Below, in pieces: positions 53,301 to 64,000 of a stretch of 64,000 nucleotides of DNA (position 1 is its first letter; each line of letters opens with the position of its first letter). A program made the position numbers and the translations under genes. The stretch comes from Pseudomonas sp. LS-2 (GTDB taxonomy: Bacteria; Pseudomonadota; Gammaproteobacteria; Pseudomonadales; Pseudomonadaceae), in contig NZ_QXTJ01000023.1 of assembly GCF_003605735.1 (NCBI RefSeq), forward strand, positions 34,568-98,567. The letters run 5' to 3'. The notes beneath the pieces are model-generated. The model had not been told where the DNA came from and did no database searches. It saw only the letters and a list, made by a program, of their open reading frames with translations.

Positions 53301-53369
53301 GCTGCATTCGTCGGCAAGCTGTCCTCCCACGCCTGCGGCAGAAACCGTCCGGGGTCTAGCTGTCGAACT

Positions 53370-57080
<3,711 letters not shown>

Positions 57081-57252
57081 AGGGGTATCCGAGCAAAGAA
57101 GTACAAGAAAAGTGACGCTGAAAGGTGCGAAATAATAGCAAACCTGTACCGTTTTAAACCGTTACGGGATTTACATGAATTCTGCTCATGTTGAAGGCCG
57201 CTCGCCACAGGTAGAATCGCCCCGGATTCTTTATTTTCAGGACGCCCGTTCC

Positions 57253-59568
57253 ATGTTGCATCGCTTGTTCGCCATTGCATTGGCCTTGTTGTTTTGCGGT
57301 GCAGCGTTCGCGCAATCACCTCCACCGCAACCTGATCTCGCGCATCCGGCCATTTCCTATAGCCGGGACATTCAGCCGATCTTCACCGAGAAGTGCGTGG
57401 CCTGCCATGCCTGCAACGATGCGGCCTGCCAGTTGAACCTGGGCAGTGGCGAAGGCGCGTTGCGCGGTGCGTCGAAAGTGCCGGTCTATCAGGGCGATCG
57501 CAGCAAGGCGGTCGCGCCGTCACGGATCTTTTATGACGCCCAAGGCCCTGAAGCCTGGCGTCGAAAGGGCTTTTATTCGGTGCTCGACGGCCAGAGCAAT
57601 CAGGCTGCGCTGATGGCAAAGATGCTCGAATTCTCCCACAGCACGCCACTGGTGCCCAACGCCAAGCTGCCGGATAACATCATCCTGGGGCTCAATCGCG
57701 AGAACATGTGCCCGTTGCCGCAGGAGTTCGACGGCTACGCCCAGTCTCACCCCGGCCAAGGCATGCCGCTGGCGGTTACCGGCCTGACCGATGCCCAGTA
57801 CAACACCCTGCAAAGCTGGCTGGCGGCGGGAGCCCCTGTGGAGCAGACGCCGTTGCAGCCAAGCACGGCCGAGGCTGCGCAGATCGGCGAATGGGAAAAC
57901 CTGCTCAACCGCCCCGGTTCAACCGAGGCGCTGGTCGGCCGCTGGCTCTACGAGCACCTGTTTCTGGCGCACATCTACTTCACCGGTGGCGAGCCAGGGC
58001 ATTTCTTCCAGTGGGTGCGCTCGCGGACCCCGAGCGGGACGCCGGTCGATCTGATCGCCACGCGGCGCCCGGACGACGACCCCGGCACCACCTTTTATTA
58101 CCGCCTGATGCCGGTACAGGGCGTCATTGTCCACAAGACCCACATCACCTATCCGATGGGCCCGCAGAAGCTGGCGCGGGTCAAGCAACTGTTCTATAGC
58201 GGCAACTGGCACGCCACCGAATTGCCCGGCTACAGCCCGCAGCGCCGGGCGAACCCCTTCGATACGTTCAGGGAAATTCCGGCAGTGGCCCGCTACCAGT
58301 TCATGCTGGATAACGCCGAATATTTCGTCAGAACCTTCATTCGCGGGCCCGTGTGTCGCGGCGAAATCGCCACGGATGTGATCCGCGATCATTTCTGGGC
58401 GCTGTTCCAGGAACCGGCCCACGACCGATATATCACCGACGCCGCTTATCGCGCCAAGGCCACGCCGCTGCTGGCCATGCCGGGGCAGAACGACGACGTC
58501 GGCAGTGTCCTGAGCCTGTGGCATGACTACCGTGACAAGCGCAACGAATACGAAGACTTGCGCAGCGACGCCTACGCCAGCATGCCGCCACCGGGTTGGG
58601 CGACGCTGTGGGCGGGCAATGACAACGCGCTGCTGACCATCTTCCGCCACTTCGACAGCGCGTCGGTGAACAAGGGCCTGATCGGCGATCTGCCGAATTC
58701 GGTCTGGCTGTTCGACTACCCGCTGCTGGAGCGCACGTATTACCAGTTGGCGGTGAATTTCGACGTCTATGGCAACGTTTCGCATCAGGTGCAGACGCGG
58801 CTGTATTTCGACCTGATTCGCAACGGCGCCGAAGTCAACTTCCTGCGCCTGATGCCGGCGGACAAGCGTGACGACATTCTCGGCAGTTGGTACCAGAACA
58901 GCGGCAAGGTGAAGATGTGGCTGGATTATCAGGCCATCGACAACGACACCCCAACCGGCATGAAACTGGACGAGAAGGACCCCAAGCGCGACTTCGAGCG
59001 CAAGCTGATCGAGCGCGCCGGGACGCTCAATGTCGCGCCGGATCCGATCAATCGTTGCAGCGCAGCGTATTGCTCACGTCAGGGTATCGGACCGGTGTTC
59101 AGCGATGTCGAACAGTCGCTGAGTCGTCTGGTGTCGCGTCCAGCCGCTGGATTGCGGGTCATCGACCAGTTGCCGGAAGCGACCATGCTGCGCATTCAGG
59201 ATGGCAGCGGCAAACGGATCGTCTACAGCATGCTGCGCAATCGTGCCCACAGTAACGTGGCGTTTTTGCTCGGCGAGGCTTATCGCTACCAGCCGGGGCT
59301 GGACAGCCTGACGATTTATCCGGGCGTGCTCAGCAGCTACCCCAACTTCATGTTCAATGTCCCGGCCAATGAAGTCAGCGCGTTCGTCGATGCGATGGAG
59401 CAGGCCCACGATCACAAAGAGGCATTCGAGAAGATCGTCGAGCGCTGGGGCGTGCGTCGCAGCAATCCGCAGTTCTGGACGTATTTCCATGACCTGGACC
59501 ACTACATTCAGGAGACCGCGCCGCAGGAGGCAGGCGTGCTGGATATGAATCGGTACGAGAATCTGTGA
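57253..59568 (+). CDS. cti: Periplasmic fatty acid cis/trans isomerase
   Basis: A 771-residue exported heme protein. The signal peptide MLHRLFAIALALLFCGAAFA is followed by the cytochrome c-type CVACH motif (residues 48-52). Cti turns cis- to trans-unsaturated phospholipid acyl chains in place, stiffening the membrane under solvent or heat stress, and is a Pseudomonas hallmark. An in-frame ATG at 57175 is possible but would place 26 extra residues before the signal peptide. It is divergent from metH. Confidence 0.94.
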   Translation: MLHRLFAIALALLFCGAAFAQSPPPQPDLAHPAISYSRDIQPIFTEKCVACHACNDAACQLNLGSGEGALRGASKVPVYQGDRSKAVAPSRIFYDAQGPEAWRRKGFYSVLDGQSNQAALMAKMLEFSHSTPLVPNAKLPDNIILGLNRENMCPLPQEFDGYAQSHPGQGMPLAVTGLTDAQYNTLQSWLAAGAPVEQTPLQPSTAEAAQIGEWENLLNRPGSTEALVGRWLYEHLFLAHIYFTGGEPGHFFQWVRSRTPSGTPVDLIATRRPDDDPGTTFYYRLMPVQGVIVHKTHITYPMGPQKLARVKQLFYSGNWHATELPGYSPQRRANPFDTFREIPAVARYQFMLDNAEYFVRTFIRGPVCRGEIATDVIRDHFWALFQEPAHDRYITDAAYRAKATPLLAMPGQNDDVGSVLSLWHDYRDKRNEYEDLRSDAYASMPPPGWATLWAGNDNALLTIFRHFDSASVNKGLIGDLPNSVWLFDYPLLERTYYQLAVNFDVYGNVSHQVQTRLYFDLIRNGAEVNFLRLMPADKRDDILGSWYQNSGKVKMWLDYQAIDNDTPTGMKLDEKDPKRDFERKLIERAGTLNVAPDPINRCSAAYCSRQGIGPVFSDVEQSLSRLVSRPAAGLRVIDQLPEATMLRIQDGSGKRIVYSMLRNRAHSNVAFLLGEAYRYQPGLDSLTIYPGVLSSYPNFMFNVPANEVSAFVDAMEQAHDHKEAFEKIVERWGVRRSNPQFWTYFHDLDHYIQETAPQEAGVLDMNRYENL

Positions 59569-59761
59569 TGGGGCCGTTGTCGCCGTCGTACTGACCCCGC
59601 ACGATTATTTCGGGAGCCAGCTAGCTGGCGAATGCGTAAGGTCTGTCACATTGACCTGACCCACCGCAATCGCGGGCAAGCGCGCTCCTACAATGTTTTG
59701 GCTCACTTCAGAAGCCCGGCAGGCCACAAGCTGCGGTATTGCAGGACACGCCGAACGGCGT

Positions 59762-59933
59762 CTGCCCGGAGGGCGTGGGAGCCACCGGGGTGGCGCTCCA
59801 CCTTGTCGGCGATCTGGCGCGCAGCGGCAGCAAAACCTGTGCATGCGGTGTGCCTGATGCACGGAGGTGGATGATCTTACTGCCGGAGCCCGGCAGATCG
59901 CCGACAAGTCTGGCTCCCACGCCCTCCGGGCAG
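59762..59933. repeat. Composite 172-bp palindrome
   Basis: Two sets of perfect arms: an outer 23-base pair (CTGCCCGGAGGGCGTGGGAG at the left, complement at 59911-59933) and an inner 15-base pair (CTTGTCGGCGATCTG at 59802-59816, complement at 59894-59908). Confidence 0.85.
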
Positions 59934-59980
59934 AAGCGGGATTGCGGTGTGGTTCGAGCTTTTGATTCCGGCCGAAGGTT

Positions 59981-60064
59981 GTGGGAGTCGGCTTGCTGGC
60001 GAAGGCGTTGCGTCTGACACATCCGTGTTGCTAACACCGTATTTGCCATCAAGTTGGCTCCCAC
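59981..60064. repeat. REP palindrome (GTGGGAGYCGGCTTGC type)
   Basis: GTGGGAGTCGGCTTGCTGGC at the left pairs loosely with GCCATCAAGTTGGCTCCCAC at the right. This is the commonest Pseudomonas REP form. Confidence 0.75.
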
Positions 60065-60282
60065 CTTTTTTTGTACCGGCAGTCACTCCCGTTTCGTCCC
60101 GCAGTCACTGGCTGAAGGCTTAAAACCCTTATAAAACATGGCCTGCAGCCATTATGCAGCCCGTCAGACCCGCCGAACCTTTTTGCACTTCCTCAAGTCG
60201 GACCCTGTGAGTCGTCCCCTGAAGCGTGACCTTTTCGAGGTCCTGGATCGTGGGTCAAACCCGAGTAAGCAAGAGGTTGCAG

Positions 60283-61302
60283 ATGTTGATTTCGGTTCAA
60301 GCCCTGCGGGCACTCGCCGCGTGGGCCGTTGTGTGTCACCACTTCATGCAGATTTTTTTCGACTTCCACCCCAGCGGCCCGATCGGCCGTTTTTTTACCG
60401 AAAAAGGCGCCGTGGGCGTCGATATCTTCTTCGTCATCAGCGGTCTGGTGATTTACCTCTCGACGGTCGACAAAGACATGCCGGCCAGCCGGTTCATGCT
60501 CAATCGCATCATCCGCATCGTCCCCGCCTATTGGCTTTACACCCTGGTGATGGGGCTGCTGGTGGTCGTCGCCCATCCGCTGTTGCCCCACCAAGTGGTG
60601 GACTGGCAGAGCTTCATGCTTTCGCTGATGTTCATTCCATCCGAGAACCCGGGTGGCTATGGCCTGTACCCGACGCTCAACGTCGGCTGGACCTTGAATT
60701 ACGAAATGTTTTTCTATGTGCTGTTTTCCATGGTGTTCCTGTTCCAGCAGCGCCTGCGTCCGTTGATCATTGCCGCCGCGCTGTTCGCCGTGACCGACGT
60801 TTTGGGACGTACCGGTTTGATCAGTCGTTTCTATGCCAACGATATCGTTTATGAATTCCTGCTTGGCATCGGTATCGGGGTAATCTACCGCCGCGGCTGG
60901 ATTACAGAGCGCCTGTGGTTGCCATTGTTGGCCATCGGCGGCGCGTTGCTGACCATCAAACAGCTGCCGCCGGACCTGCGCATCGTCAACTGGGGTCTGC
61001 CCAGCGCGGTGATTGTGGTGGCGTGCATTTCGCTGGAACCGTACATGCGTGGCAGCCGCCTCTTGAAAACCATGGGTGACTGCTCCTATTCGGTGTATCT
61101 GCTGCATGTGCTGGTGTTGTACGGCGGCTGGCTGGCGACCGAGCGATATGGCCTGAACCCGTATGCAGCCTTCGCGATCTGCGTTCCGGTCATCGCCCTG
61201 GGCGCGTGGTTGAGCTACGAATGGATCGAGAAGGGCCTGTATCGCCGAATGAAAGGCTGGCTGGACAATAGAAGGGCTGCCAAGGAAGCGGTTGTGTCCT
61301 GA
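60283..61302 (+). CDS. Acyltransferase family 3 membrane protein
   Basis: A 339-residue integral membrane protein with about ten hydrophobic segments. The start [21 protein letters not shown] has the active-site histidine region, and [19 protein letters not shown] and [20 protein letters not shown] are the family's conserved loops. Such enzymes O-acylate polysaccharides or lipid-linked glycans. The ATG at 60283 has an AGAGG ribosome site; the frame is open to 60226. The substrate is unknown and no glycan cluster adjoins. Confidence 0.88.
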   Translation: MLISVQALRALAAWAVVCHHFMQIFFDFHPSGPIGRFFTEKGAVGVDIFFVISGLVIYLSTVDKDMPASRFMLNRIIRIVPAYWLYTLVMGLLVVVAHPLLPHQVVDWQSFMLSLMFIPSENPGGYGLYPTLNVGWTLNYEMFFYVLFSMVFLFQQRLRPLIIAAALFAVTDVLGRTGLISRFYANDIVYEFLLGIGIGVIYRRGWITERLWLPLLAIGGALLTIKQLPPDLRIVNWGLPSAVIVVACISLEPYMRGSRLLKTMGDCSYSVYLLHVLVLYGGWLATERYGLNPYAAFAICVPVIALGAWLSYEWIEKGLYRRMKGWLDNRRAAKEAVVS

Positions 61303-61400
61303 ATCCTCTTTTGGCGGGCTATTACCCGACCGATTTACTAGGACTTTGTCAGTTGCTGTGGAATGGCGTAAACTCCGCCCCACGTCTGCGAGGAATTTTC

Positions 61401-61994
61401 ATGACCGCTATTACTATTACCGATGCCGCCCACGATTACCTGGCCGATCTGCTGCAAAAGCAGAACACCCCCGGCATCGGCATCCGCGTGTTTATTACCC
61501 AGCCTGGCACCCAATACGCTGAAACCTGCATTGCTTACTGCAAGCCGGGCGAAGAAAAGCCGGAAGACAAGGCCATCGGCCTGAAGAGCTTCACGGCCTG
61601 GATCGACTCCTTCAGCGAGGCGTTCCTGGATGACGCGGTGGTCGATTACGCCACCGACCGCATGGGCGGTCAGCTCACCATCAAGGCGCCGAACGCCAAA
61701 GTGCCGATGGTCAATGCCGACAGTCCGATCAACGAGCGTATCAATTACTACCTGCAGACCGAGATCAATCCCGGCCTGGCGAGCCACGGCGGTCAGGTCA
61801 CGCTGATCGATGTGGTCGAGGAAGATGAGGCGAACATCGCCGTTCTGCAATTTGGTGGCGGTTGTCAGGGTTGCGGTCAGGCTGACGTGACGCTGAAGGA
61901 AGGCATCGAGCGTACGCTGCTTGAGCGCATTCCAGAGCTGTCCGGCGTGCGTGATGTGACGGACCATACTCAGAAAGAGAACGCGTACTACTGA
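61401..61994 (+). CDS. nfuA: Fe-S biogenesis protein NfuA
   Basis: A 197-residue carrier with an N-terminal degenerate A-type domain ([19 protein letters not shown]) and a C-terminal Nfu domain whose cluster cysteines are [10 protein letters not shown]. It delivers 4Fe-4S clusters to target enzymes, especially in oxidative stress or iron shortage. The ribosome site is AGGAA. It ends in a strong terminator. Confidence 0.95.
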   Translation: MTAITITDAAHDYLADLLQKQNTPGIGIRVFITQPGTQYAETCIAYCKPGEEKPEDKAIGLKSFTAWIDSFSEAFLDDAVVDYATDRMGGQLTIKAPNAKVPMVNADSPINERINYYLQTEINPGLASHGGQVTLIDVVEEDEANIAVLQFGGGCQGCGQADVTLKEGIERTLLERIPELSGVRDVTDHTQKENAYY

Positions 61995-62015
61995 GCAGCG
62001 TTTTTGCCTGAAACG

Positions 62016-62045
62016 AAAAGCCCCGACTGGTTCGGGGCTTTTTGT
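62016..62045. terminator. Terminator after nfuA
   Basis: An 11-bp stem (AAAAGCCCCGA/TCGGGGCTTTT) with a T-run, usable in both directions. Confidence 0.88.
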
Positions 62046-62077
62046 TGTGCCGGATTTGGTGTTTGTGGGTATCCGTT

Positions 62078-62110
62078 TGATCGTTCCCACGCGGAGCGTG
62101 GGAACGATCA
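62078..62110. repeat. Perfect palindrome, GTTCCCACGC REP type
   Basis: 15-base arms (TGATCGTTCCCACGC) around GGA; same family as 10183-10213 and the outer arms at 53134-53242. It lies just after the cobM stop codon. Confidence 0.85.
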
Positions 62111-62133
62111 GCATCCCAGCGCAGCGAAACCCA

Positions 62134-62880
62134 TCAGGGCCTGAACACATGCGCATGTCCGGCGCGGTACAGGGACGAGTCGCTGAACACATCATTCCCC
62201 AGCACCCGGCCCACAAGGATCAGCGCAGTCCGTCTGAAACCCTTGGCACGAACCTTGTCCTCGATATCCGCCAGTGTCCCGACCACCCAGTCCTGATCCG
62301 GCCAACTGGCACGATGCACCACCGCAATCGGGCAATCCAGGCCGTAATGCGGCGTCAGTTCGGCGACGATTTTCCCCAGGTTGTTGACCCCCAGATGAAT
62401 CGCCATCGTCGCCTTGTGCCGCGCCAGCTCACCAAGCTCTTCGCCTGCCGGCATGGCCGTCTTGTCGGCATAACGGGTCAGAATCACGCTCTGGGAAATG
62501 TCGGGCAACGTCAGCTCGGCGCCGAGCAACGCGGCACACGCGGCCGTCGCGGTGACCCCCGGAATGATCTCGAACGGGATGCCCAGTTCACGCAGGCAGC
62601 GGATCTGCTCGCCGATCGCACCATACAGGCTCGGATCCCCGGAGTGCACGCGGGCCACGTCCTGGCCGTTTGCATGAGCGGATTTCATCAAGGCGATGAT
62701 CTGTTCCAGGTGCAGTTCAGCGCTGTTGATCACTTCAAGCGCCTTATGCCCCTCAAGAACGGCCTCCGGCACGAGCGATCCGGCATAGATGATCACCGGA
62801 CAGCTGCGGATCAGGCGCTGGCCCTTGACGGTGATCAGGTCGGGATCGCCGGGGCCTGCGCCGATGAAGAAAACGGTCAT
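62134..62880 (-). CDS. cobM: Precorrin-4 C11-methyltransferase
   Basis: A 248-residue tetrapyrrole methylase. The start TVFFIGAGPGDPDLITVKG and RVHSGDPSLYGAIGEQI are the family's SAM and substrate loops; the later PGVTATAACAALLGAELTLP and VVHRASWPDQDWVVG identify CobM. It adds the C11 methyl in aerobic cobalamin synthesis. An 11-base run of T on the coding strand lies directly before its GGAG ribosome site. Confidence 0.95.
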   Translation of the reverse strand: MTVFFIGAGPGDPDLITVKGQRLIRSCPVIIYAGSLVPEAVLEGHKALEVINSAELHLEQIIALMKSAHANGQDVARVHSGDPSLYGAIGEQIRCLRELGIPFEIIPGVTATAACAALLGAELTLPDISQSVILTRYADKTAMPAGEELGELARHKATMAIHLGVNNLGKIVAELTPHYGLDCPIAVVHRASWPDQDWVVGTLADIEDKVRAKGFRRTALILVGRVLGNDVFSDSSLYRAGHAHVFRP

Positions 62881-62911
62881 TGGAGCTCCAAAAAAAAAAA
62901 GGACTGCACGA

Positions 62912-63002
62912 CTGTAGGAGCGCGCTTGCCCGCGATGACGATATATCTATAAAAGCCAGGCCGTCTGACACGACGCCATCGCGGGCAAGCGCGCTCCTAC
63001 AG
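62912..63002. repeat. REP palindrome with perfect 26-base arms, reaching into cobE
   Basis: Left arm 62912-62937 (CTGTAGGAGCGCGCTTGCCC at its start) and exact complement at 62977-63002. The right arm contains the cobE stop codon and penultimate codon. Confidence 0.9.
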
Positions 63003-63422
63003 GAGAGGCAGCACAGGGCTGGCCAGGGCGAACGTGGCTCGGGAGTTGGCGCGACGTTCAATCAGCAGCCTCGAATCTTTACCCGAGAGGCGCGATGCCA
63101 TCGCCAGCGCCGCGCTTTCCGCCACGCCGTAACACCCGGTGTGGTCGAAGGCGATCTGCGATCGATGGGTCAATCGTGCTTCGAAGCCTGCCAACTGATC
63201 GGCGCTGAAAAAACCAAGCGGCAGTTGCAGTCGTTGTGCGACCTCCAGCAGACCGGCTTCGTCCGATTTGCTGTCGATAGAGGCCAGAGCGCTGATGTCG
63301 GACAGCGCCAGTTGACGCTCGAGCAGGCACACCTCGATCAAATCCGACAACACCGACGCGGGGCAGCCACGTTGGCAGCCCAGACCGATCACCAGGACCG
63401 GTCGCTTGCCTGCTTCAGTCAT
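62997..63422 (-). CDS. cobE: Cobalamin biosynthesis protein CobE (CbiG C-terminal type)
   Basis: A 141-residue protein with the CobE/GbiG_C fold: VLVIGLGCQRGCPASVLSDL at the start, then ALASIDSKSDEAGLLEVAQRL, GFFSADQL, and GVAESAALAMA. It takes part in corrin-ring contraction chemistry, with unclear mechanism. Its ATG overlaps the cbtA stop by four bases. Its last codons and TAG are provided by a REP arm, so the natural C-terminus may have been changed. Confidence 0.88.
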   Translation of the reverse strand: MTEAGKRPVLVIGLGCQRGCPASVLSDLIEVCLLERQLALSDISALASIDSKSDEAGLLEVAQRLQLPLGFFSADQLAGFEARLTHRSQIAFDHTGCYGVAESAALAMASRLSGKDSRLLIERRANSRATFALASPVLPLL

Positions 63423-64000
63423 ACGGCGTGGTTCAGGCCATGCTCAGCGGATTGCCCTTCGTGACGACGGAACAGCCAGGCGCTGATCAGGCCCATCGCG
63501 ATCCAGAACACGGCGTTGGTCAACTGCGAGGCGATCTTGAACTGAGCTTCCAGCGCCTCGGGCGCCAGGGCCGAGTGCACTGCCGGTTGCGGCGCGCCGA
63601 CGATGTGCGGGATCACCAGAACCACCGCGCCCAGCACTTTGAGCAGCCCGTGACGCGCGAACACAATCAGCGCCAGCCCAACAGCCGTGGAGGCGGCGGT
63701 ACTGGCCCACCAGATCTGCCGTTGGGTCAGATCGGCCGCTGCGGTGCCCGGCAGTTCAGGCGGCAGACCCAGGGTCGGCGCGAGGACGAATACCGCATAA
63801 CCGGCCAGACCCCACAGGGCGCCCTGGCGGATGCTATTGGGCGAGCGCAGGGTGTAGAGCGCTGCCAGCATCAGGGAAAAACCGACCGCGACCACCAGGT
63901 TGCCTCCCGTGGTGGACAGCACGCGCTGCCAGCCGTCTTCGGGCTCCCAGGCTTGTTCGTCATGGACATGCCCGGCCATGGCGCTTTCGGCATGTTCATG
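63419..64000 (-). CDS. cbtA: CbtA-type cobalt transporter, N-terminus cut by window edge
   Basis: The visible C-terminal 193 residues have about five membrane segments (LVVAVGFSLMLAALYTL; GLAGYAVFVLAPTLGLPPEL; VLVIPHIVGAP). The frame is still open at the edge, reading HEHAESAMAGHVHDEQAW, the His-rich loop typical of CbtA. The ATG at 63979 is therefore internal. CbtA is a predicted cobalt importer found with cobalamin genes, as here with cobE and cobM downstream. Confidence 0.88.
   Translation of the reverse strand, partial: HEHAESAMAGHVHDEQAWEPEDGWQRVLSTTGGNLVVAVGFSLMLAALYTLRSPNSIRQGALWGLAGYAVFVLAPTLGLPPELPGTAAADLTQRQIWWASTAASTAVGLALIVFARHGLLKVLGAVVLVIPHIVGAPQPAVHSALAPEALEAQFKIASQLTNAVFWIAMGLISAWLFRRHEGQSAEHGLNHAV

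Larger units (their letters stand above)
59569..60282. other. 700-bp gene-free region of REP palindromes
   Basis: There is no open frame with coding character. The region holds three REP-type structures (about 59611-59692, 59762-59933 and 59981-60064). The last 200 bases contain the acyltransferase promoter and ribosome site. Confidence 0.75.

Noticed and set aside
57081..57252. Cobalamin riboswitch before metH
   Set aside because: The 172 bases are too short and lack a recognisable B12-box.

Overview
The window comes from a fluorescent Pseudomonas (P. fluorescens group). The grounds are high-GC coding with strong third-position bias, a complete mtlREFGKDYZ mannitol/arabitol operon laid out as described for P. 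fluorescens, the cysI-DUF934 pair, cti, many Pseudomonas-type REP palindromes, and orphan type VI secretion (T6SS) modules. No tRNA, rRNA, CRISPR array, transposase or phage integrase was seen.

Layout. 1-4.8 kb: tail of an EAL protein, a methyltransferase, an HxlR regulator, an exported MetX-like hydrolase, an Ala-rich protein of unknown function, and a decayed PrlF/YhaV toxin-antitoxin locus (toxin frameshifted, antitoxin without its DNA-binding domain). 4.8-14.5 kb: the minus-strand polyol operon, with an intercistronic hairpin after the binding-protein gene and two REP palindromes between mtlG and mtlK. 14.6-15.3 kb: hicAB with a palindromic operator candidate. 15.3-24 kb: a glycosyltransferase and receiver protein, then a five-gene signalling cluster (CHASE3-GAF hybrid kinase with three receivers, CheR, receiver-less CheB, receiver-kinase, single receiver). 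24.1-26 kb: an AT-rich Hcp, Tlde1-like L,D-transpeptidase effector and two paralogous small membrane proteins (candidate immunity), with a 37-bp palindromic element repeated upstream of hcp and of the distal membrane-protein gene. 26.2-29.8 kb: a KaiC-like double ATPase translationally coupled to a hybrid kinase.

30-41 kb is mostly core metabolism: dienoyl-CoA isomerase, nudC, a TSUP permease overlapping nudC convergently, an oxidoreductase, an SDR/phosphotransferase/SCP2/histidine-phosphatase group, sohB, and cysI with its DUF934 partner. 41-42.4 kb has a 38-residue membrane peptide and a lone sugar-binding protein. 42.4-52.8 kb is the main accessory locus: a 650-bp AT-rich leader, then tssL, vgrG, a Tle5 phospholipase D, two Sel1-type lipoproteins (probable Tli5 immunity, the second truncated), PAAR and tssF, the first six tightly coupled. 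This delivery module carries its own copies of one membrane-complex gene (tssL) and one baseplate gene (tssF) but no other T6SS core genes. 52.8-64 kb: DUF2970, metH, divergent cti, a REP cluster, an acyltransferase, nfuA and the cobM-cobE-cbtA cobalamin group, where a REP element supplies the cobE stop codon.

The most promising regions are the tssL-vgrG-tle5-tli5-tli5-PAAR-tssF locus, the hcp-tlde1-immunity module with its repeated element, and the KaiC-like/hybrid-kinase pair.
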